Position numbers and translations under genes: made by a program. The notes under the pieces are model-generated. The model saw only the letters and a list, made by a program, of their open reading frames with translations. It did not search any database and was not told where the DNA came from. A DNA stretch of 64,000 nucleotides. Origin: Brevibacterium atlanticum (lineage in GTDB: Bacteria; Actinomycetota; Actinomycetes; Actinomycetales; Brevibacteriaceae). The DNA lies in assembly GCF_011617245.1 (NCBI RefSeq), contig NZ_CP050152.1:1846503-1910502 (forward strand), written 5' to 3'. Each line of letters starts with the position of its first letter. The stretch's first letter is position 1. This document shows, piece after piece, positions 1 to 9,024 of the stretch.

Positions 1-308
1 CACAGCTCGGCCAGTCGGAAGGCGTCGACGGTGGCGCGCTCGGCCTCATCCGTCACCGCGGGGTCGGGGGTAGGGACGGCCTTCTGGGCGATCGAGACGG
101 CCTGGGCCTGAGGGTCTGCGCCCTGTCCGAACAGTCCCTGCATCTGGTTCATGATCGTGGCCATCATGGCCGGGTCGATCTGGAAGCCCTGCGGCATCCC
201 GGACTCGTTCTTGTCATCGCCCTGACCGCTGCCGGGGCCATTGGCACCGAAGAGCATGCCGAAGATCTGCTCGAACGGATTCTGCTCATTGTTGTTGTCG
301 TCGGTCAT
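1..308 (-). CDS. Zinc-dependent metalloprotease-like protein (DUF2342 family), N-terminal part
   Basis: Only the first 102 or so codons lie in the window; the gene runs off the left edge. The start is ATG at 308-306, preceded on the minus strand by a GGAG-type ribosome binding site. The visible protein begins MTDDNNNEQNPFEQIFGMLF, then has a Gly/Asp/Asn-rich linker, a Met/Gln-rich stretch and the start of a helical segment (VTDEAERATVDAFRLAEL). This resembles the N-terminus of actinobacterial proteins annotated as zinc-dependent metalloproteases or putative hydrolases (DUF2342). The family commonly lies divergent from a YlbL-like protease gene, as here. The HExxH motif would be outside the window, so the activity cannot be confirmed. 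Confidence 0.7.
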   Translation of the reverse strand, partial: MTDDNNNEQNPFEQIFGMLFGANGPGSGQGDDKNESGMPQGFQIDPAMMATIMNQMQGLFGQGADPQAQAVSIAQKAVPTPDPAVTDEAERATVDAFRLAEL

Positions 309-479
309 TGTTCTCCAGCCCCCATGAATCGGTTTGACACCCACGTTAACGGTTCCGAATGTGCGAAGCTTCCCAATTCGGCGAGGTTTCGCAGGATGTT
401 CGCACCCGGCGAAAGGAGTCTGTGAATTCGGTCCTCAGCATTCGATTAGACTGGTGGGGCGGTGCAGCGAAAGGAACAC

Positions 480-1619
480 ATGACAGAGAACGCCCCCCGG
501 GCCCTGCCGGTGCCAGCGGAGCCACCTCGCGGCCCGCGACGACGACGAACTCCACGTCTGTCCACGACCTCGGGTGTCCTCACCTACGTCCTCATCGCTC
601 TGGCCGTGCTCCTGCCGGTTCCGTACATGCTTCAGCTGCCGGGACCGGTTTTCAACACTCTCGGCGACTATCAGGGTGATCCGATGATCAGCGTCTCCGG
701 GGCGAAGACCTATCCCACCGCCGGACGCATCGACATGCTCACAGTGGCCGTCAGCGGGGGACCCGGACGCGACGTGTTCGCCTCGCAGGCGCTCGGAGCG
801 CTCCTCAACGGTCAGGAGACCGTGATTCCCACCGAAGCGTACTATCCGCTCGACACCTCACGCGAAGAAGTGGCACAGACGAACGCCGTCGAGATGTCCT
901 CGAGCCAGGACGTCGCCATCGCCGCTGCGATGGGTGAGCTCGGCAAGAAGTATTCGGTGCATCTGCTCGTCGACGACATCGTCACCGACTCACCCGCCCA
1001 GGGAAAGCTGCGCAAGGGAGACCGGCTGATGTCGGTCAACGGCAAGAAGCTCGACACCGATCCCGAAGCCGCTGCGATCATGAGTCAGACGGTGCAGGGG
1101 GCGAAGTCCGTCGACCTCGTCGTCGACCGTGACGGGAAGACCGAAGACATCACCGTCGAACCCGCCGACATCGAGGGCCGCAAGGCGATCGGGATCAACA
1201 TGAAACAGGACTTCGACTTCCCGGTCGACGTGAAGTTCAATGTCGAGGGCGTCGGCGGGCCCTCTGCCGGCACGATGTTCGCCCTCGCCATCGTCGATGA
1301 ACTCACCCCCGGGGCGATGACCGGCGGCAAACACGTCGCAGGAACCGGGGAGATCGACCCTTCGGGAACCGTCAGCCCCATCGGCGGGGCGCGCCAGAAG
1401 GTGGCCGCGGCGACGGAGAAGGGTGCGACTCTGTTCCTCTCCCCGGCCGACAACTGCGCCGAAGTCATGGCGGCCGCCGACCAGTCCAAGATCACGGTGG
1501 CGCGCATCGACACGCTCGATGACGCGAAGACCACCGTGGAGCAGTACGCCGCAGGCGACACCTCGGACCTTCCGAAGTGCCCCGCCGACGGTGCCGACCC
1601 CAATGAGAAAGGGCAGTAG
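480..1619 (+). CDS. YlbL-type membrane-anchored PDZ/Lon (S16) protease
   Basis: A 379-residue protein with one N-terminal membrane segment (about residues 24-44), a PDZ domain (about 130-220) and a C-terminal Lon-type S16 domain (about 245-365). The S16 serine sits in GVGGPSAGTMFA (Ser262) and the lysine partner is about Lys307 in ARQKVAAATEKG, so the Ser-Lys dyad looks intact. The protease domain should face outside the membrane. Start chosen at ATG 480, with AAGGA 6-10 nt upstream, rather than the in-frame GTG at 462. A TAGACT -10-like hexamer lies near 446. The next gene starts on the stop codon (1-nt overlap). The family is related to Bacillus YlbL, a quality-control protease; the substrate here is unknown. 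Confidence 0.88.
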   Translation: MTENAPRALPVPAEPPRGPRRRRTPRLSTTSGVLTYVLIALAVLLPVPYMLQLPGPVFNTLGDYQGDPMISVSGAKTYPTAGRIDMLTVAVSGGPGRDVFASQALGALLNGQETVIPTEAYYPLDTSREEVAQTNAVEMSSSQDVAIAAAMGELGKKYSVHLLVDDIVTDSPAQGKLRKGDRLMSVNGKKLDTDPEAAAIMSQTVQGAKSVDLVVDRDGKTEDITVEPADIEGRKAIGINMKQDFDFPVDVKFNVEGVGGPSAGTMFALAIVDELTPGAMTGGKHVAGTGEIDPSGTVSPIGGARQKVAAATEKGATLFLSPADNCAEVMAAADQSKITVARIDTLDDAKTTVEQYAAGDTSDLPKCPADGADPNEKGQ

Positions 1620-4600
1620 TGAGCACCTCGTCCTCACCCACCTCCGCACGCATGCCGGCGAATCGGCCACGACGTTCGCCGCTGCTGCTCACCCTCGTAT
1701 CGGTGGCGATCCTGCTGATCGCCTTCATCTCCTTCACACAGGTCTACACCGAGGTGCTCTGGTTCAAGCAGATCGACGCCTCTCAGGTCTTCCGCACTAT
1801 GTGGATCACCCGCGGTCTGACCTTCCTCGCCGGTTTCATCGTCATGGCCGTCCCGGTGTGGGTGAGCCTGCACCTGGCCTACCGCAATCGGCCCGTCTAC
1901 GCGCCGACGACTCCGCGTCAGGAGAACCTCGACCGGTACCGTGAGGCCATCGAACCGCTGCGCAAGGTCGCGACGATCGCGATTCCCGCCGTCGTCGGCG
2001 TTCTCGCCGGCATCACCGCCTCGGCGAATTGGAACACGGTCCTCGAGTGGTTCCACTCCACGTCGTTCGGATCGAGTGATCCGCAGTTCGGACTCGACAA
2101 GTCCTTCTTCGTCTTCGTCCTGCCCGGTCTGCGGCTGATCGGCGACCAGGTGGGAATGGCTGTGCTGCTGTCCCTCATCGCTGCCGTCGTCGCCCACTAT
2201 CTCTTCGGCGGCATCCGTCCGGGAGAGCAGAGGGGCGTCATCCTGACGAAGACGGCGCAATGGCAGCTGGGCATCACCGTGGCTGTGCTCATCCTCGCCC
2301 AGGCCGGTCGTCTCTGGCTCGCCCGCTACGACCGACTCACCGCAGCCGGGGGAATCGTCCCCGGCGTCACCTACGTCGACGACCGTGCGGCGCTGCCCGC
2401 GATGGCGATCGTGGCGATCGCCGCTGTGCTCGTCGCATTGCTGTTCGTCTACACCGCGTGGAAGGGCAATTGGCGGATCTCGATCATCGCGACGCTCACG
2501 CTCATCGTCCTCGGCGGAGTTTCGATCATCGGCTACCCGGCGCTGATCCAGCAGTTCCAGGTCAACCCCTCGCAGCAGAGCCTCGAGTCGAAGTACATCC
2601 AGCACAACATCGACGCCACCCGTGACGCCTTCGACTTCGATGACATCGAGGTGACTCCGTACGAACCGAGCACGACCGGTGAGAAGGGCGCGCTGCGGAA
2701 GGACGCGGAGACCGCGGCCTCGATCCGACTGCTCGACCCGAACCTGGTCTCGGACACCTTCCGTCAGCTCCAGCAGGTCCGCCCCTACTACTCGTTCCCA
2801 CAGAAGCTCGACGTCGATCGCTACGACATGGACGGAGACAGGCGAGACACCGTCATCGCCGTGCGTGAACTCGCTCCGAGCTCGGTGAACAATCAGAGTT
2901 GGTTCAACCGCGCCATCGTCTACACCCACGGCTTCGGTGTCGTCGCCGCCAACGGCAACCAGCGCAACTCCGACGGCGAACCGACCTTCATGGAGTCCGA
3001 CATCCCGCCGAAGGGTGATTTCCCCGAGTACGAACCGCGGGTCTACTTCGGTGAGTCGTCACCGGACTACTCGATCGTCGGTGCCGAGGAGGGCGCAAAA
3101 CCGCGCGAACTCGACTACCCCTCCGACGAAGAGGGCGGCGCCGGCCAGGTCAACAACACCTTCACCGGCAACGGCGGCCCGACCGTGGGCAACCTGTTCA
3201 ACCGACTCGCCTACGCGCTGAAGTTCCAGGACGAGCAGATCCTGCTCTCGGACGCGCTCAACGACAAGTCGCAGATCCTCTACGATCGTCATCCGCGGGA
3301 GCGCGTGGAGAAGCTGGCGCCCTTCCTCAAGATCGACGGCGACCCGTACCCGGCCGTCGTCGACGGGAAGATCAAGTGGATCCTCGACGGCTACACCACG
3401 GCCGAGGACTACCCGTACTCGACCCCGCAGCCGCTGCAGCAGGCGACCGAGGATTCGACGACGGCGACCGCCCCGAACAACGTGGCCACACTGCCCGATG
3501 ACGAGGTCAACTACATCCGGAACTCGGTGAAGATCACGGTCGACGCCTATGACGGTTCCGTGGACATGTACCAGTGGGACAAGGACGATCCGGTCCTCAA
3601 GACCTGGATGAAGGTCTTCCCGGGTCTCATCAAATCCTCATCGGAGATGTCGAGTGACCTCATGAGCCACGTCAGGTACCCCGAGGACATGTTCAAGGTC
3701 CAGCGCGACCTGCTCGCGAAGTACCACGTCTCCTCGGCCAGTGAGTTCTACACCGGTCAGGACTTCTGGACCCTTCCGACGGATCCGACGAAGCGGGCCA
3801 GCAGCGGTCTGACACAGCCGCCGTTCTACATGACTCTGCAGATGCCGGGGCAGGAGTCGCCCTCGTTCTCGCTGACGAGCTCCTACATCCCCGAACGCTC
3901 CTCAGAGGGGCAGTCGCGCAACAACCTCACGGGCTTCCTGTCCGCTGATGCGGATGCCGGTGACAAGAAGGGCGAGACGTCGGAGAACTACGGCAAGCTC
4001 AGACTTCTGCAGCTGCCGCGCAATACGACGGTGCCCGGACCGGGTCAGGCGCAGAACAACTTCAATACCGCACCCGATGTCCAGCGCAGCCTCAACCTGC
4101 TTCGCCAGGGCGAGTCCGAGGTGGAGAACGGCAACCTGCTGACCCTGCCGATCGGCGGCGGTCTGCTCTACGTGCAGCCCGTCTATGTCCGGTCCGCCGG
4201 TGAGACCTCCTACCCGTTGCTGCAGCACGTGCTCGTGGCCTTCGGTGAGGACATCGGATTCGCTCCGACCCTCGACGAGGCACTCGATCAGGTCTTCGGC
4301 GGCGACTCCGGCGCCAAGGCCGGCGACGCAGGAACCGAAGACAGCGGGGATGGAGAATCCGGTTCGTCCTCCTCCGGCGGAGACTCCGGCGACGAGGGTT
4401 CCGGATCCGGCGGTTCGTCGGACAAGGCTCTCAACGATGCGCTCCAGGAAGCCAGGAAGGCGATGGAGGACTCCGATGCCGCGCTCAAGGAAGGCGACTT
4501 CGAAGAGTACGGCAAGGCGCAGGACCGGTTGAAGAACGCCATCGACGACGCAGTTGCGGCCGATCCCTCGATCGCCGAGGACGGCGCCGGGGACAGCTCC

Positions 4601-4651
4601 TCAGCGCCCGCCTCGGAGCCGGCCGACGAAGGCGGCGATTCGGGCAACTGA
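1619..4651 (+). CDS. UPF0182 (COG1615) family large membrane protein
   Basis: A 1010-residue protein. Membrane helices fill about residues 20-310 (seven or so, for example LLLTLVSVAILLIAFISF and LTLIVLGGVSIIGYPAL), followed by a large soluble domain (about 330-880), presumably extracytoplasmic. The last 130 residues are a low-complexity Asp/Gly/Ser/Glu tail with a helical stretch (ALNDALQEARKAMEDSDAAL). This architecture is that of UPF0182, whose function is unknown. The GTG start overlaps the upstream stop by one base, so the gene is translationally coupled to the YlbL-type protease; the pair is conserved in actinobacteria. Two hairpin terminators follow. Confidence 0.87.
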   Translation: MSTSSSPTSARMPANRPRRSPLLLTLVSVAILLIAFISFTQVYTEVLWFKQIDASQVFRTMWITRGLTFLAGFIVMAVPVWVSLHLAYRNRPVYAPTTPRQENLDRYREAIEPLRKVATIAIPAVVGVLAGITASANWNTVLEWFHSTSFGSSDPQFGLDKSFFVFVLPGLRLIGDQVGMAVLLSLIAAVVAHYLFGGIRPGEQRGVILTKTAQWQLGITVAVLILAQAGRLWLARYDRLTAAGGIVPGVTYVDDRAALPAMAIVAIAAVLVALLFVYTAWKGNWRISIIATLTLIVLGGVSIIGYPALIQQFQVNPSQQSLESKYIQHNIDATRDAFDFDDIEVTPYEPSTTGEKGALRKDAETAASIRLLDPNLVSDTFRQLQQVRPYYSFPQKLDVDRYDMDGDRRDTVIAVRELAPSSVNNQSWFNRAIVYTHGFGVVAANGNQRNSDGEPTFMESDIPPKGDFPEYEPRVYFGESSPDYSIVGAEEGAKPRELDYPSDEEGGAGQVNNTFTGNGGPTVGNLFNRLAYALKFQDEQILLSDALNDKSQILYDRHPRERVEKLAPFLKIDGDPYPAVVDGKIKWILDGYTTAEDYPYSTPQPLQQATEDSTTATAPNNVATLPDDEVNYIRNSVKITVDAYDGSVDMYQWDKDDPVLKTWMKVFPGLIKSSSEMSSDLMSHVRYPEDMFKVQRDLLAKYHVSSASEFYTGQDFWTLPTDPTKRASSGLTQPPFYMTLQMPGQESPSFSLTSSYIPERSSEGQSRNNLTGFLSADADAGDKKGETSENYGKLRLLQLPRNTTVPGPGQAQNNFNTAPDVQRSLNLLRQGESEVENGNLLTLPIGGGLLYVQPVYVRSAGETSYPLLQHVLVAFGEDIGFAPTLDEALDQVFGGDSGAKAGDAGTEDSGDGESGSSSSGGDSGDEGSGSGGSSDKALNDALQEARKAMEDSDAALKEGDFEEYGKAQDRLKNAIDDAVAADPSIAEDGAGDSSSAPASEPADEGGDSGN

Positions 4652-4662
4652 GTCGGCTCCTG

Positions 4663-4705
4663 CCGAACGGGTCCGGTGCGGCGAGGCTGCGCTGGACCCG
4701 TTCGG
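4663..4705 (+). terminator. Hairpin terminator after the UPF0182 gene
   Basis: A perfect 12-bp inverted repeat (CCGAACGGGTCC at 4663-4674, GGACCCGTTCGG at 4694-4705) starts 11 nt after the stop codon. The 19-nt loop can pair partly with itself. There is no clear T tract, as is usual for high-GC actinobacterial terminators. Confidence 0.6.
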
Positions 4706-4735
4706 GTAGGGCCGGCTGGGCTCGGCCAGAGTGAG

Positions 4736-4769
4736 ACGAACGCCCCTGGGTTACCCCAGGGGCGTTCGT
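4736..4769. terminator. Second, stronger hairpin downstream of the UPF0182 gene
   Basis: A perfect 15-bp stem (ACGAACGCCCCTGGG at 4736-4750 with its complement at 4755-4769) encloses a TTAC tetraloop. It lies 31 nt beyond the first hairpin and probably acts as a back-up terminator. From 4770 to 4946 I see no gene. Confidence 0.7.
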
Positions 4770-4946
4770 CGTACTCGGAGCGTGTGCGAATGGCCGATCA
4801 GCGCACGACGTGCAGCTCGCGACGGGCACGTGACTGTGCATGAGAAGTGTGAGCGTCGCGTACTGATTTTCGTCGCTGCGCGTGCGCCCTGGGCATACAG
4901 TCGCGCTGATGCATGGGGGCCGGGCCGAACAGGGCTGTGAATGAGA

Positions 4947-4981
4947 AGAACCCCCAGCCAGATTGACTGACTGAGGGTTCT
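4947..4981 (-). terminator. Terminator of the initiator tRNA transcript
   Basis: An 11-bp inverted repeat with one mismatch (AGAACCCCCAG at 4947-4957, CTGAGGGTTCT at 4971-4981). Read on the minus strand it begins about 11 nt after the tRNA 3' end and is followed by a TTCTCATTC stretch. Confidence 0.55.
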
Positions 4982-4991
4982 GCCACTGTCG

Positions 4992-5065
4992 TGGCGGGGG
5001 AGGGATTTGAACCCTCGACCTCCGGGTTATGAGCCCGGCGAGCTACCGAACTGCTCCACCCCGCG
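4992..5065 (-). tRNA. Initiator tRNA-fMet (anticodon CAT)
   Basis: A 74-nt cloverleaf on the minus strand. It starts CGCGGGGTGGAGCAG, has the anticodon loop CTCATAA closed by a GGG/CCC pair typical of bacterial initiators, and a GTTCAAAT T-loop. Bases 1 and 72 do not pair (C1 against C72), the mark that keeps initiator Met-tRNA formylatable and away from EF-Tu. The discriminator is A; CCA is not encoded. Confidence 0.95.
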
Positions 5066-5207
5066 GCGTGTTCTCAACTCTACATGAACCGTCACCTGCT
5101 GGCCAAACCGCGGACAGGTGACCTCCGCCACATGTCCACTTGCCATTCACCTTTCGGCGGTCGAAGGGACTCGAGGGTGACATTCTTCGAGTGAGGGCTT
5201 GCATATG

Positions 5208-5256
5208 GTTGAAAGCTCAACTAGAGTGACACTCGTACTTCAAATTTCAACTAAAG
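5208..5256 (+). promoter_or_regulatory. Possible operator repeats in the yceI promoter region
   Basis: GTTGA-AAGC-TCAAC forms a short inverted repeat at about 5208-5221. TCAACTAGAG (5217-5226) recurs as TCAACTAAAG (5247-5256), exactly 30 bp downstream and abutting the ribosome binding site. TTGAA/TTCAA half-sites of this kind are typical of MarR-family operators. No regulator gene is adjacent, so the assignment is inference. Confidence 0.35.
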
Positions 5257-5264
5257 GAGACATC

Positions 5265-5813
5265 ATGACTGCACTGCCTCAGGGACTCACCGCCGGAACC
5301 TGGACCATCGACCCCGTCCACTCGGAGTTCACCTTCACCGCCCGCCACGCCGGCGTCTCGAAGGTCCGCGGACACTTCGAAGAGATCGCGGGTACGGTCA
5401 ACGTGGGTGAGACCCTCGAAGACAGCTCGGTGAAGGCCGAGGCTGCCGCTTCCTCGATCAACACCCGCAACGAACAGCGCGACGGTCACCTCAAGAGCGG
5501 TGACTTCTTCCTCGCCGACGAGCACCCGAAGCTCACCTTCACCTCCACCGGCATCAAGGCCGACGGCGCTGACGAGTTCGAGACCGTCGGCGAGCTGACG
5601 ATGCGCGGCGTGACCAAGGAAGTCACCTTCTCGACCGAGTTCGCCGGTGTCGCCACCGACCCGAACGGCAACCAGGTCGCCGGCCTCTCGGCAACCGCCG
5701 ACGTCAACCGCAAGGACTTCGGCATGTCCTTCGAAGCCGTCCTCGGCGGAGGCGAGCTCCTCGTGTCCGACAAGATCAAGATCGAACTCGAACTCGAGCT
5801 CGTCAAGGCCTGA
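5265..5813 (+). CDS. YceI family lipocalin-like protein
   Basis: A 182-residue protein covering the whole YceI domain: GTWTIDPVHSEFTFTARH at the N-terminus, then SSINTRNEQRDGHLKS and the GELTMRGVTKEVTF segment. The family forms a beta-barrel that binds isoprenoid-like lipids; many members are secreted, but this one has no signal peptide and is probably cytoplasmic. ATG 5265 was chosen because AAAGGAG lies 6 nt upstream; an in-frame start at 5199 lies in the promoter region. Monocistronic, with its own promoter region and terminator. Known relatives are often stress- or redox-responsive, but the role here is not shown. Confidence 0.9.
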   Translation: MTALPQGLTAGTWTIDPVHSEFTFTARHAGVSKVRGHFEEIAGTVNVGETLEDSSVKAEAAASSINTRNEQRDGHLKSGDFFLADEHPKLTFTSTGIKADGADEFETVGELTMRGVTKEVTFSTEFAGVATDPNGNQVAGLSATADVNRKDFGMSFEAVLGGGELLVSDKIKIELELELVKA

Positions 5814-5835
5814 CCGACCCGCGGCGACGACAGAA

Positions 5836-5873
5836 AGAAGGGGCGAACCACGCAGCGCGTGGTCGCCCCTTCT
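5836..5873. terminator. Convergent terminator between yceI and the aminotransferase gene
   Basis: Inverted repeat with a 17-bp stem, one bulged A and an AGC loop (AGAAGGGGCGAACCACGC paired with GCGTGGTCGCCCCTTCT). It lies between two converging genes and should serve both. Confidence 0.75.
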
Positions 5874-5898
5874 GCCGTTGTGCGCCGCGGTTCTCCCC

Positions 5899-7164
5899 TC
5901 AGTGCACAGACCTCAGCGCGTCGGGATGATCCCGGAGGTGCTCGCCGAGCGCGATGAACTGCTGAGCGCCCTTGTCGACGTCCTCAACGGACTTGCAGAA
6001 CGAATACCGGATCGAGGACCGGTAGGCCTCATATGCCGGGCTTCCCTGCCGACAGAGCGCTGGCACCGGAATGCCCACGAGTGAGAACTCGCGAGCAAGC
6101 AGGTCATTGAGCGCGAAGGCATCGAGATCCGTCAGGGCGGAGAAGTCCATCACAGTGAAGTATCCGGCACGCGGGGTGGAGGAGATCGCATCCGGCACCG
6201 TCCTGCAGGCGGGCACCAGCACCTCGGCGCGGGCGGCCAGAGAGGCCCGATTGTCCTCAACGAAGTGAGAGTCCCCGTTAAGCAGCCGGGCCACACCGAT
6301 CTGCATCGGCCCGCCGGCGGTGAATGTGAGGAACTGCTTGACCGCCTGGATGGCTTCGCGCACCTCGCGAGCCGCGATGACCCAGCCGACTTTCCACCCG
6401 GTGGTGTTCCACGATTTGCCGGCCGAGGAGACGGTGACCACCCGATCGCGATCCGCGATCGCGACTGCCGGCGGGACATGTCCCTGTTCGGTGAGCACGA
6501 GCTGTTCGTAGACCTCGTCGGTCAGCACCCAGGCATCGACTTCGTCGGCGGCCGCCCCGATGTGGGCGAGCTCGGAGGCGGTGAAGAGATAGCCCGTGGG
6601 ATTGTGCGGGGTGTTGACGAGGATGATCGCCGGTCGGGTCTCGGCCACGACGCGGTCGAAGAGCTCCCAGTCCGGGGCGAATCCGCCGTTGCCGTCGGGC
6701 AGGATCGGCACGGTGTGCAGGCTGCCTCCGGCCGCGGTGATCGCCGCCGGGTAGGAGTCATAGAACGGTTCGAACGCGAGGACGGCACCGCCGCGGGGCA
6801 GGAGGGCGAGGATCGCCGCCGTCAGTCCTTCAGTGGCACCGGCGGTGTAGAGCACCTCGGCGGGGTCGACGCGCTGCGCGAAGTCCCGTCCGCGCTGTGC
6901 TGCGACGGCCTCGAGCAGCTGAGGGAAACCCTGGCCCGGGGCATACTGGTTGAACCCGGCGCGCATCGCCTCGGTGGTGGCGTCGATGAGTTCGGGAGGC
7001 GGCTCCGTACCCGGCGCGCCCTGGCCGAGGTTGATCGCTCCCACGCGGGCGGCGAGCTTGGTCATCTGCCCGTAGATCGTCTCACCGATCGACCCATCGG
7101 GATTCGTCAGCCCTGCGGACTCGGCCATTGCGTGCCACAGATCAGCCCTGCGGACATCCGGCAT
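5899..7164 (-). CDS. Class I/II PLP-dependent aminotransferase
   Basis: A 421-residue fold-type I aminotransferase. Visible motifs are NLGQGAPG near the N-terminus, the NTPHNPTG substrate/PLP segment, DEVYEQLV, and SSAGKSWNTTGWKVGW holding the Schiff-base lysine. The closest named groups are N-succinyldiaminopimelate aminotransferase (DapC-like) and kynurenine/methionine aminotransferase-like enzymes; the substrate cannot be decided from sequence. ATG at 7164 overlaps the hisN stop by one base (TGATG) and has GAAGGAG upstream, so the pair is coupled. An open frame continues upstream to 7473, but that is out-of-frame read-through of hisN. Confidence 0.85.
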   Translation of the reverse strand: MPDVRRADLWHAMAESAGLTNPDGSIGETIYGQMTKLAARVGAINLGQGAPGTEPPPELIDATTEAMRAGFNQYAPGQGFPQLLEAVAAQRGRDFAQRVDPAEVLYTAGATEGLTAAILALLPRGGAVLAFEPFYDSYPAAITAAGGSLHTVPILPDGNGGFAPDWELFDRVVAETRPAIILVNTPHNPTGYLFTASELAHIGAAADEVDAWVLTDEVYEQLVLTEQGHVPPAVAIADRDRVVTVSSAGKSWNTTGWKVGWVIAAREVREAIQAVKQFLTFTAGGPMQIGVARLLNGDSHFVEDNRASLAARAEVLVPACRTVPDAISSTPRAGYFTVMDFSALTDLDAFALNDLLAREFSLVGIPVPALCRQGSPAYEAYRSSIRYSFCKSVEDVDKGAQQFIALGEHLRDHPDALRSVH

Positions 7165-7955
7165 CAGGAGATCTCCTTCGGTTCGACCCGACCGAGCAGG
7201 TCGAGCGCCGCCTCGTGGAGGCGGGAGTTGCTGGCCACGGCATTGCCGCCGAAGGGCCCGGGCACGCCCGCCGTGTTCGTGAACGTGCCCCCGGCCTCGA
7301 GCACGATGGGCACGAGCGCACCCATGTCGTACAGGGCCAATTCGGGTTCGCAGGCGAGGTCGACGGCTCCCTCGGCCAGCAGCATATACGAGTAGAAATC
7401 CCCGTATCCGCGGGTCCGCCACAGGCTCTCGCAGAGTTCGAGGAACCCGTCGAAGGCACCCAGTTCCTTCCATCCCGACAGCGACGCATACGACAGGGAA
7501 GCGTCGGCGAGCCGGTCGACCTCGGACACCGAGATCCGCTTCGCGGGTGCTCCCAGCACCGAGGCGAAGGCTCCCTTACCGCGTTCGGCCCACCAGCGCC
7601 GGCCGAGTGCCGGGGCCGAGACCATCCCCAGCAGCGGGGTCTCACCGTCGTAGAGGGAGATGAGCGTGGCCCATACGGGCACGCCGCGGACGAAGTTCTT
7701 CGTTCCGTCGATCGGGTCGATGATCCAACGCCGAGGTGACTGACCGTGGGAGCCGAATTCCTCCCCGAGGACGCTGTCGTCGGGCCGTTCCTGCTCGATC
7801 CGGGCCATGATCGCCTGCTCGACGGCGCGGTCGCATTCGGTGACCGGAGTGAGGTCGGGTTTGGTCTCGACAGTGAAGTCCTGAGCGGTGAATCGGGCCA
7901 GGCTGATGTCGTCGGCGAGATCGGCGAGTTCGCTCGCCAGGTCGAGGTCGTTCAT
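7164..7955 (-). CDS. hisN: Inositol monophosphatase-family phosphatase, probable histidinol-phosphatase
   Basis: A 263-residue protein of the FIG/IMPase superfamily. Metal-binding motifs are GEEFG (Glu in motif 1), WIIDPIDGTKNFVRG (motif 2) and the C-terminal DMGALVPIVLEAGG. The cluster with rsgA and aroA is the usual place of hisN in actinobacteria, where the enzyme dephosphorylates L-histidinol phosphate. A broader inositol- or nucleotide-phosphatase role is possible. It begins 9 nt after rsgA ends, and its stop overlaps the next start. Confidence 0.85.
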   Translation of the reverse strand: MNDLDLASELADLADDISLARFTAQDFTVETKPDLTPVTECDRAVEQAIMARIEQERPDDSVLGEEFGSHGQSPRRWIIDPIDGTKNFVRGVPVWATLISLYDGETPLLGMVSAPALGRRWWAERGKGAFASVLGAPAKRISVSEVDRLADASLSYASLSGWKELGAFDGFLELCESLWRTRGYGDFYSYMLLAEGAVDLACEPELALYDMGALVPIVLEAGGTFTNTAGVPGPFGGNAVASNSRLHEAALDLLGRVEPKEIS

Positions 7956-7964
7956 GCCCTCAGC

Positions 7965-9023
7965 CTATCCAGTCGGAGGCAGCAGCCTGCGCAGCGACTC
8001 CAGCCGTGAGACGCCGCCCGCTCCGGCCCGGTCGGCCGCCACCCACTCGTCGAGTCGGCAGCCGGGGGAGTCGGGAAGATGAGTGCAGCCGCGCGGGCAG
8101 TCCGCAATGGCCTCGACGAGTTCGGGAAAGGCCGACAGCAGTGTCTCCCGGTCGACATGGGCGAGGCCGAAGCTGCGCACACCGGGGGTGTCGATGAGCC
8201 AGCCTCCGCCGTCGAGGGGGAGGCAGACGGCCGAGGAGGAGGTGTGGCGTCCGCGACCCGTGACGTCGTTGACGTGGCCGGTCGCGCGCTCGGCGGCGGG
8301 CACGAGCGCATTGGTCAGCGTGGACTTGCCGACTCCCGAATGGCCGACGAGGACGCTGATCCGACCGGTGAGCCGCTCGAGCACCTCGGCGTCGACGGTG
8401 TTGTGCTCGCCTCCGATGGCCGATTCGACGATGTCGACACCGCTGGCGGCAAACCGGCGGCGGATCTCCTCGGCCGAAGCCAGGTCCGTCTTGGTGACGA
8501 TGAGCAGGGGCTCGATGTCCGCATCGTATGCGGCGACGAGGGCCCGGTCGATGAGTCCGTAGGAGGGTTCCGGGTCCATGGTCGCGGTGACGATTCCCAT
8601 GACGTCGACATTGGCGACGATGACACGTTCGGTCGGGTCCGTGTCATCGGCGCTGCGGCGGAGCAGATTCCGCCGCTTCACGATCTCGACGAGCCGGGCC
8701 AGGGAACCCTCCTGTCCAGAGGTGTCGCCGACGAGGCGGACGATGTCACCGGGCACGATCGCCTGCTTCCGCAGGCCGGAGGCGCGCACCGCCGTCACCG
8801 AGGTGGCTCGTCGGTCCTTCTTCCCCTTTCCTCCGCGCACGTGAGTGGGGGAGGTGAAGCCGCCGGACCTGTCGGCGAGGATGACCCGGTAGCGCCCACG
8901 GTCGACGGCGGTGACCATGCCGGTCACGGCGTCGCTGTGGTCGGGTCGGTTCTTCGTGCGAGGGCGGGAGCCGCGACGGTTCGGTCGCGGTCGGTAGTCC
9001 TCGTCGCGGTAGATCTTCGCCAT
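7965..9023 (-). CDS. rsgA: Ribosome small subunit-dependent GTPase A
   Basis: A 352-residue circularly permuted GTPase: an N-terminal OB-type domain (TGMVTAVDRGRYRVIL), then G4 (TKTD) ahead of G1 (GHSGVGKSTL) and G3 (DTPG). A C-terminal zinc motif (CPRGCTHLPDSPGCRLDEW) follows. RsgA is a late 30S assembly factor and GTPase checkpoint. The N-terminus carries a basic segment (RPRPNRRGSRPRTKNRP) suited to rRNA contact. The start codon is separated from the aroA stop by a single base, so the genes are co-transcribed. Confidence 0.95.
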   Translation of the reverse strand: MAKIYRDEDYRPRPNRRGSRPRTKNRPDHSDAVTGMVTAVDRGRYRVILADRSGGFTSPTHVRGGKGKKDRRATSVTAVRASGLRKQAIVPGDIVRLVGDTSGQEGSLARLVEIVKRRNLLRRSADDTDPTERVIVANVDVMGIVTATMDPEPSYGLIDRALVAAYDADIEPLLIVTKTDLASAEEIRRRFAASGVDIVESAIGGEHNTVDAEVLERLTGRISVLVGHSGVGKSTLTNALVPAAERATGHVNDVTGRGRHTSSSAVCLPLDGGGWLIDTPGVRSFGLAHVDRETLLSAFPELVEAIADCPRGCTHLPDSPGCRLDEWVAADRAGAGGVSRLESLRRLLPPTG

Positions 9024-9024
9024 C

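Noticed and set aside
7165..7473. N-terminal extension of the aminotransferase
   Set aside because: The extra 100 residues are Arg/Gly/Pro-rich out-of-frame reading of hisN; the coupled ATG at 7164 explains the start.
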